From: Pseudomonas sp. PGPPP3
Lineage (GTDB): Bacteria > Pseudomonadota > Gammaproteobacteria > Pseudomonadales > Pseudomonadaceae
Reading direction: 5' to 3'
DNA length: 6,307 bases
Assembly: GCA_002256055.1 (NCBI GenBank)
Contig: NKIE01000171.1
Span: forward strand, 1-6,307
This document shows positions 5,777 through 6,307 of the stretch, in pieces. Each line of letters begins with the position of its first letter. The first letter of the stretch is position 1. Position numbers and translations under genes: made by a program. The notes under the pieces were generated by a model. The model searched no databases. It worked only from the letters and a program-made list of their open reading frames with translations, and was not told where the DNA came from.

Positions 5777-6307
5777 GCAGCCTCCCGTGCCTGTGCAGTT
5801 GGCTCGGTTTGCAAGCCGTACTGACGAATCAATTGCTGACGCTTGGCCGGCAGGAAGTTGATCCGCTCGACATCGCCACCGACGGCCGCGATCAACCGTG
5901 GATTCATCACATGGAACCACAGCGGCGGAATGTAAGCTGCGATAAACATGCCGAAGTAGCCGGAGGGCAAACGCGGCAGCTCGCTGAAATCACGTAGAGC
6001 CTGATAGCTGCGGGTTGGATGGGCGTGATGGTCGGAGTGCCGCTGCAAATGGAACACCACCAGGTTGGAGACGATGTGATTGCTGTTCCACGAGTGGCGC
6101 GGCTGGCAGGGCTCATAGCGGCCATTGGCGAGCTGCTGACGAACCAGGCCGTAGTGCTCGATGTAGTTGGCCGAGGTCAGCTGAAACGCACCCCAGAAGG
6201 CCACCAGCAACAACACCGGCACCATCGCTGGGCCGAACAGGGCAATCAGGCCGCCGTACAAGGCCAGGGTCAACAACCCCGCCTGCACGATTTCGTTGTC
6301 CAGGCTC
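5773..6307 (-). CDS. alkB: Alkane 1-monooxygenase, C-terminal part (5' end cut by window edge)
   Basis: The last 177 residues of a membrane-bound, non-haem di-iron alkane omega-hydroxylase, which oxidises n-alkanes to 1-alkanols with O2 and electrons from rubredoxin. The frame is open to the window edge; full-length relatives are about 400 residues, so over half is missing. Counting from the first visible codon (6306-6304): a hydrophobic membrane segment at about 9-45; the signature NYIEHYGL at 47-54; HSWNSNH at 71-77; and the histidine box LQRHSDHHAHPTRSYQ at 87-102, supplying iron ligands. A LPRLPSGYFGMF stretch and IPPLW follow near the end. The region from NYIEHYGL to the box is nearly the same as GPo1 AlkB as I recall it. 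The other two histidine boxes lie outside the window. The C-terminus ends at TEPTAQAREAA with no fused rubredoxin domain; rubredoxin is instead the next, overlapping gene. Confidence 0.95.
   Translation of the reverse strand, partial: SLDNEIVQAGLLTLALYGGLIALFGPAMVPVLLLVAFWGAFQLTSANYIEHYGLVRQQLANGRYEPCQPRHSWNSNHIVSNLVVFHLQRHSDHHAHPTRSYQALRDFSELPRLPSGYFGMFIAAYIPPLWFHVMNPRLIAAVGGDVERINFLPAKRQQLIRQYGLQTEPTAQAREAA

Noticed and set aside
6286..6288. GTG at 6288-6286 as a start codon for a 171-residue protein.
   Set aside because: The frame is open through to the window edge and the sequence is the interior of AlkB, so this is an internal valine codon.

Overview
The window is GC-rich, densely coded DNA that reads as a gammaproteobacterial chromosome, most likely a Pseudomonas or close relative. 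The basis is a family I.1 lipase with its dedicated foldase, a Pseudomonas-style chemoreceptor and an alkane hydroxylase closely resembling AlkB of P. putida GPo1 in its C-terminal third. These assignments come from recalled family sequences and visible motifs; no database search was run.

Layout, left to right. (1) 1-667, minus strand: an AraC-family regulator, cut by the left edge. (2) 668-931: a divergent intergenic region with a candidate sigma-54 promoter facing the lipase. (3) 932-2948, plus strand: a secreted lipase and its membrane-anchored foldase, separated by 64 bp that hold a strong GC hairpin. (4) 3039-3806, plus strand: an orphan periplasmic solute-binding protein of the SBP_bac_3 type, with no permease or ATPase beside it. 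(5) 3807-3930: a leader region with two 8-bp inverted repeats. (6) 3937-5574, plus strand: a methyl-accepting chemotaxis protein with a four-helix-bundle-like periplasmic domain. (7) 5597-5776 and 5773-6307, minus strand: a small rubredoxin translationally coupled (ATGA overlap) to the 3' end of an alkane 1-monooxygenase gene, which is cut by the right edge. The chemoreceptor and the rubredoxin converge with a 22-bp gap.

A coherent reading is a hydrophobic-substrate neighbourhood: extracellular lipolysis (lipase and foldase), sensing or taxis (solute-binding protein and chemoreceptor) and terminal alkane oxidation (AlkB and rubredoxin), with an AraC-type regulator at the edge. The grouping is an inference from adjacency; only lipase-foldase and alkB-rubredoxin are clearly functional pairs. 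The most specific oddities are these. The rubredoxin is of the AlkG1/AlkF type, a type reported not to donate electrons to AlkB, and it has a Cys-Cys pair in its second knuckle. The lipase has Pro-Gly where the family has His-Gly at the oxyanion strand. The foldase departs from the Lif signature at its Arg and Tyr. I see no mobile element, CRISPR array, RNA gene or defence system.
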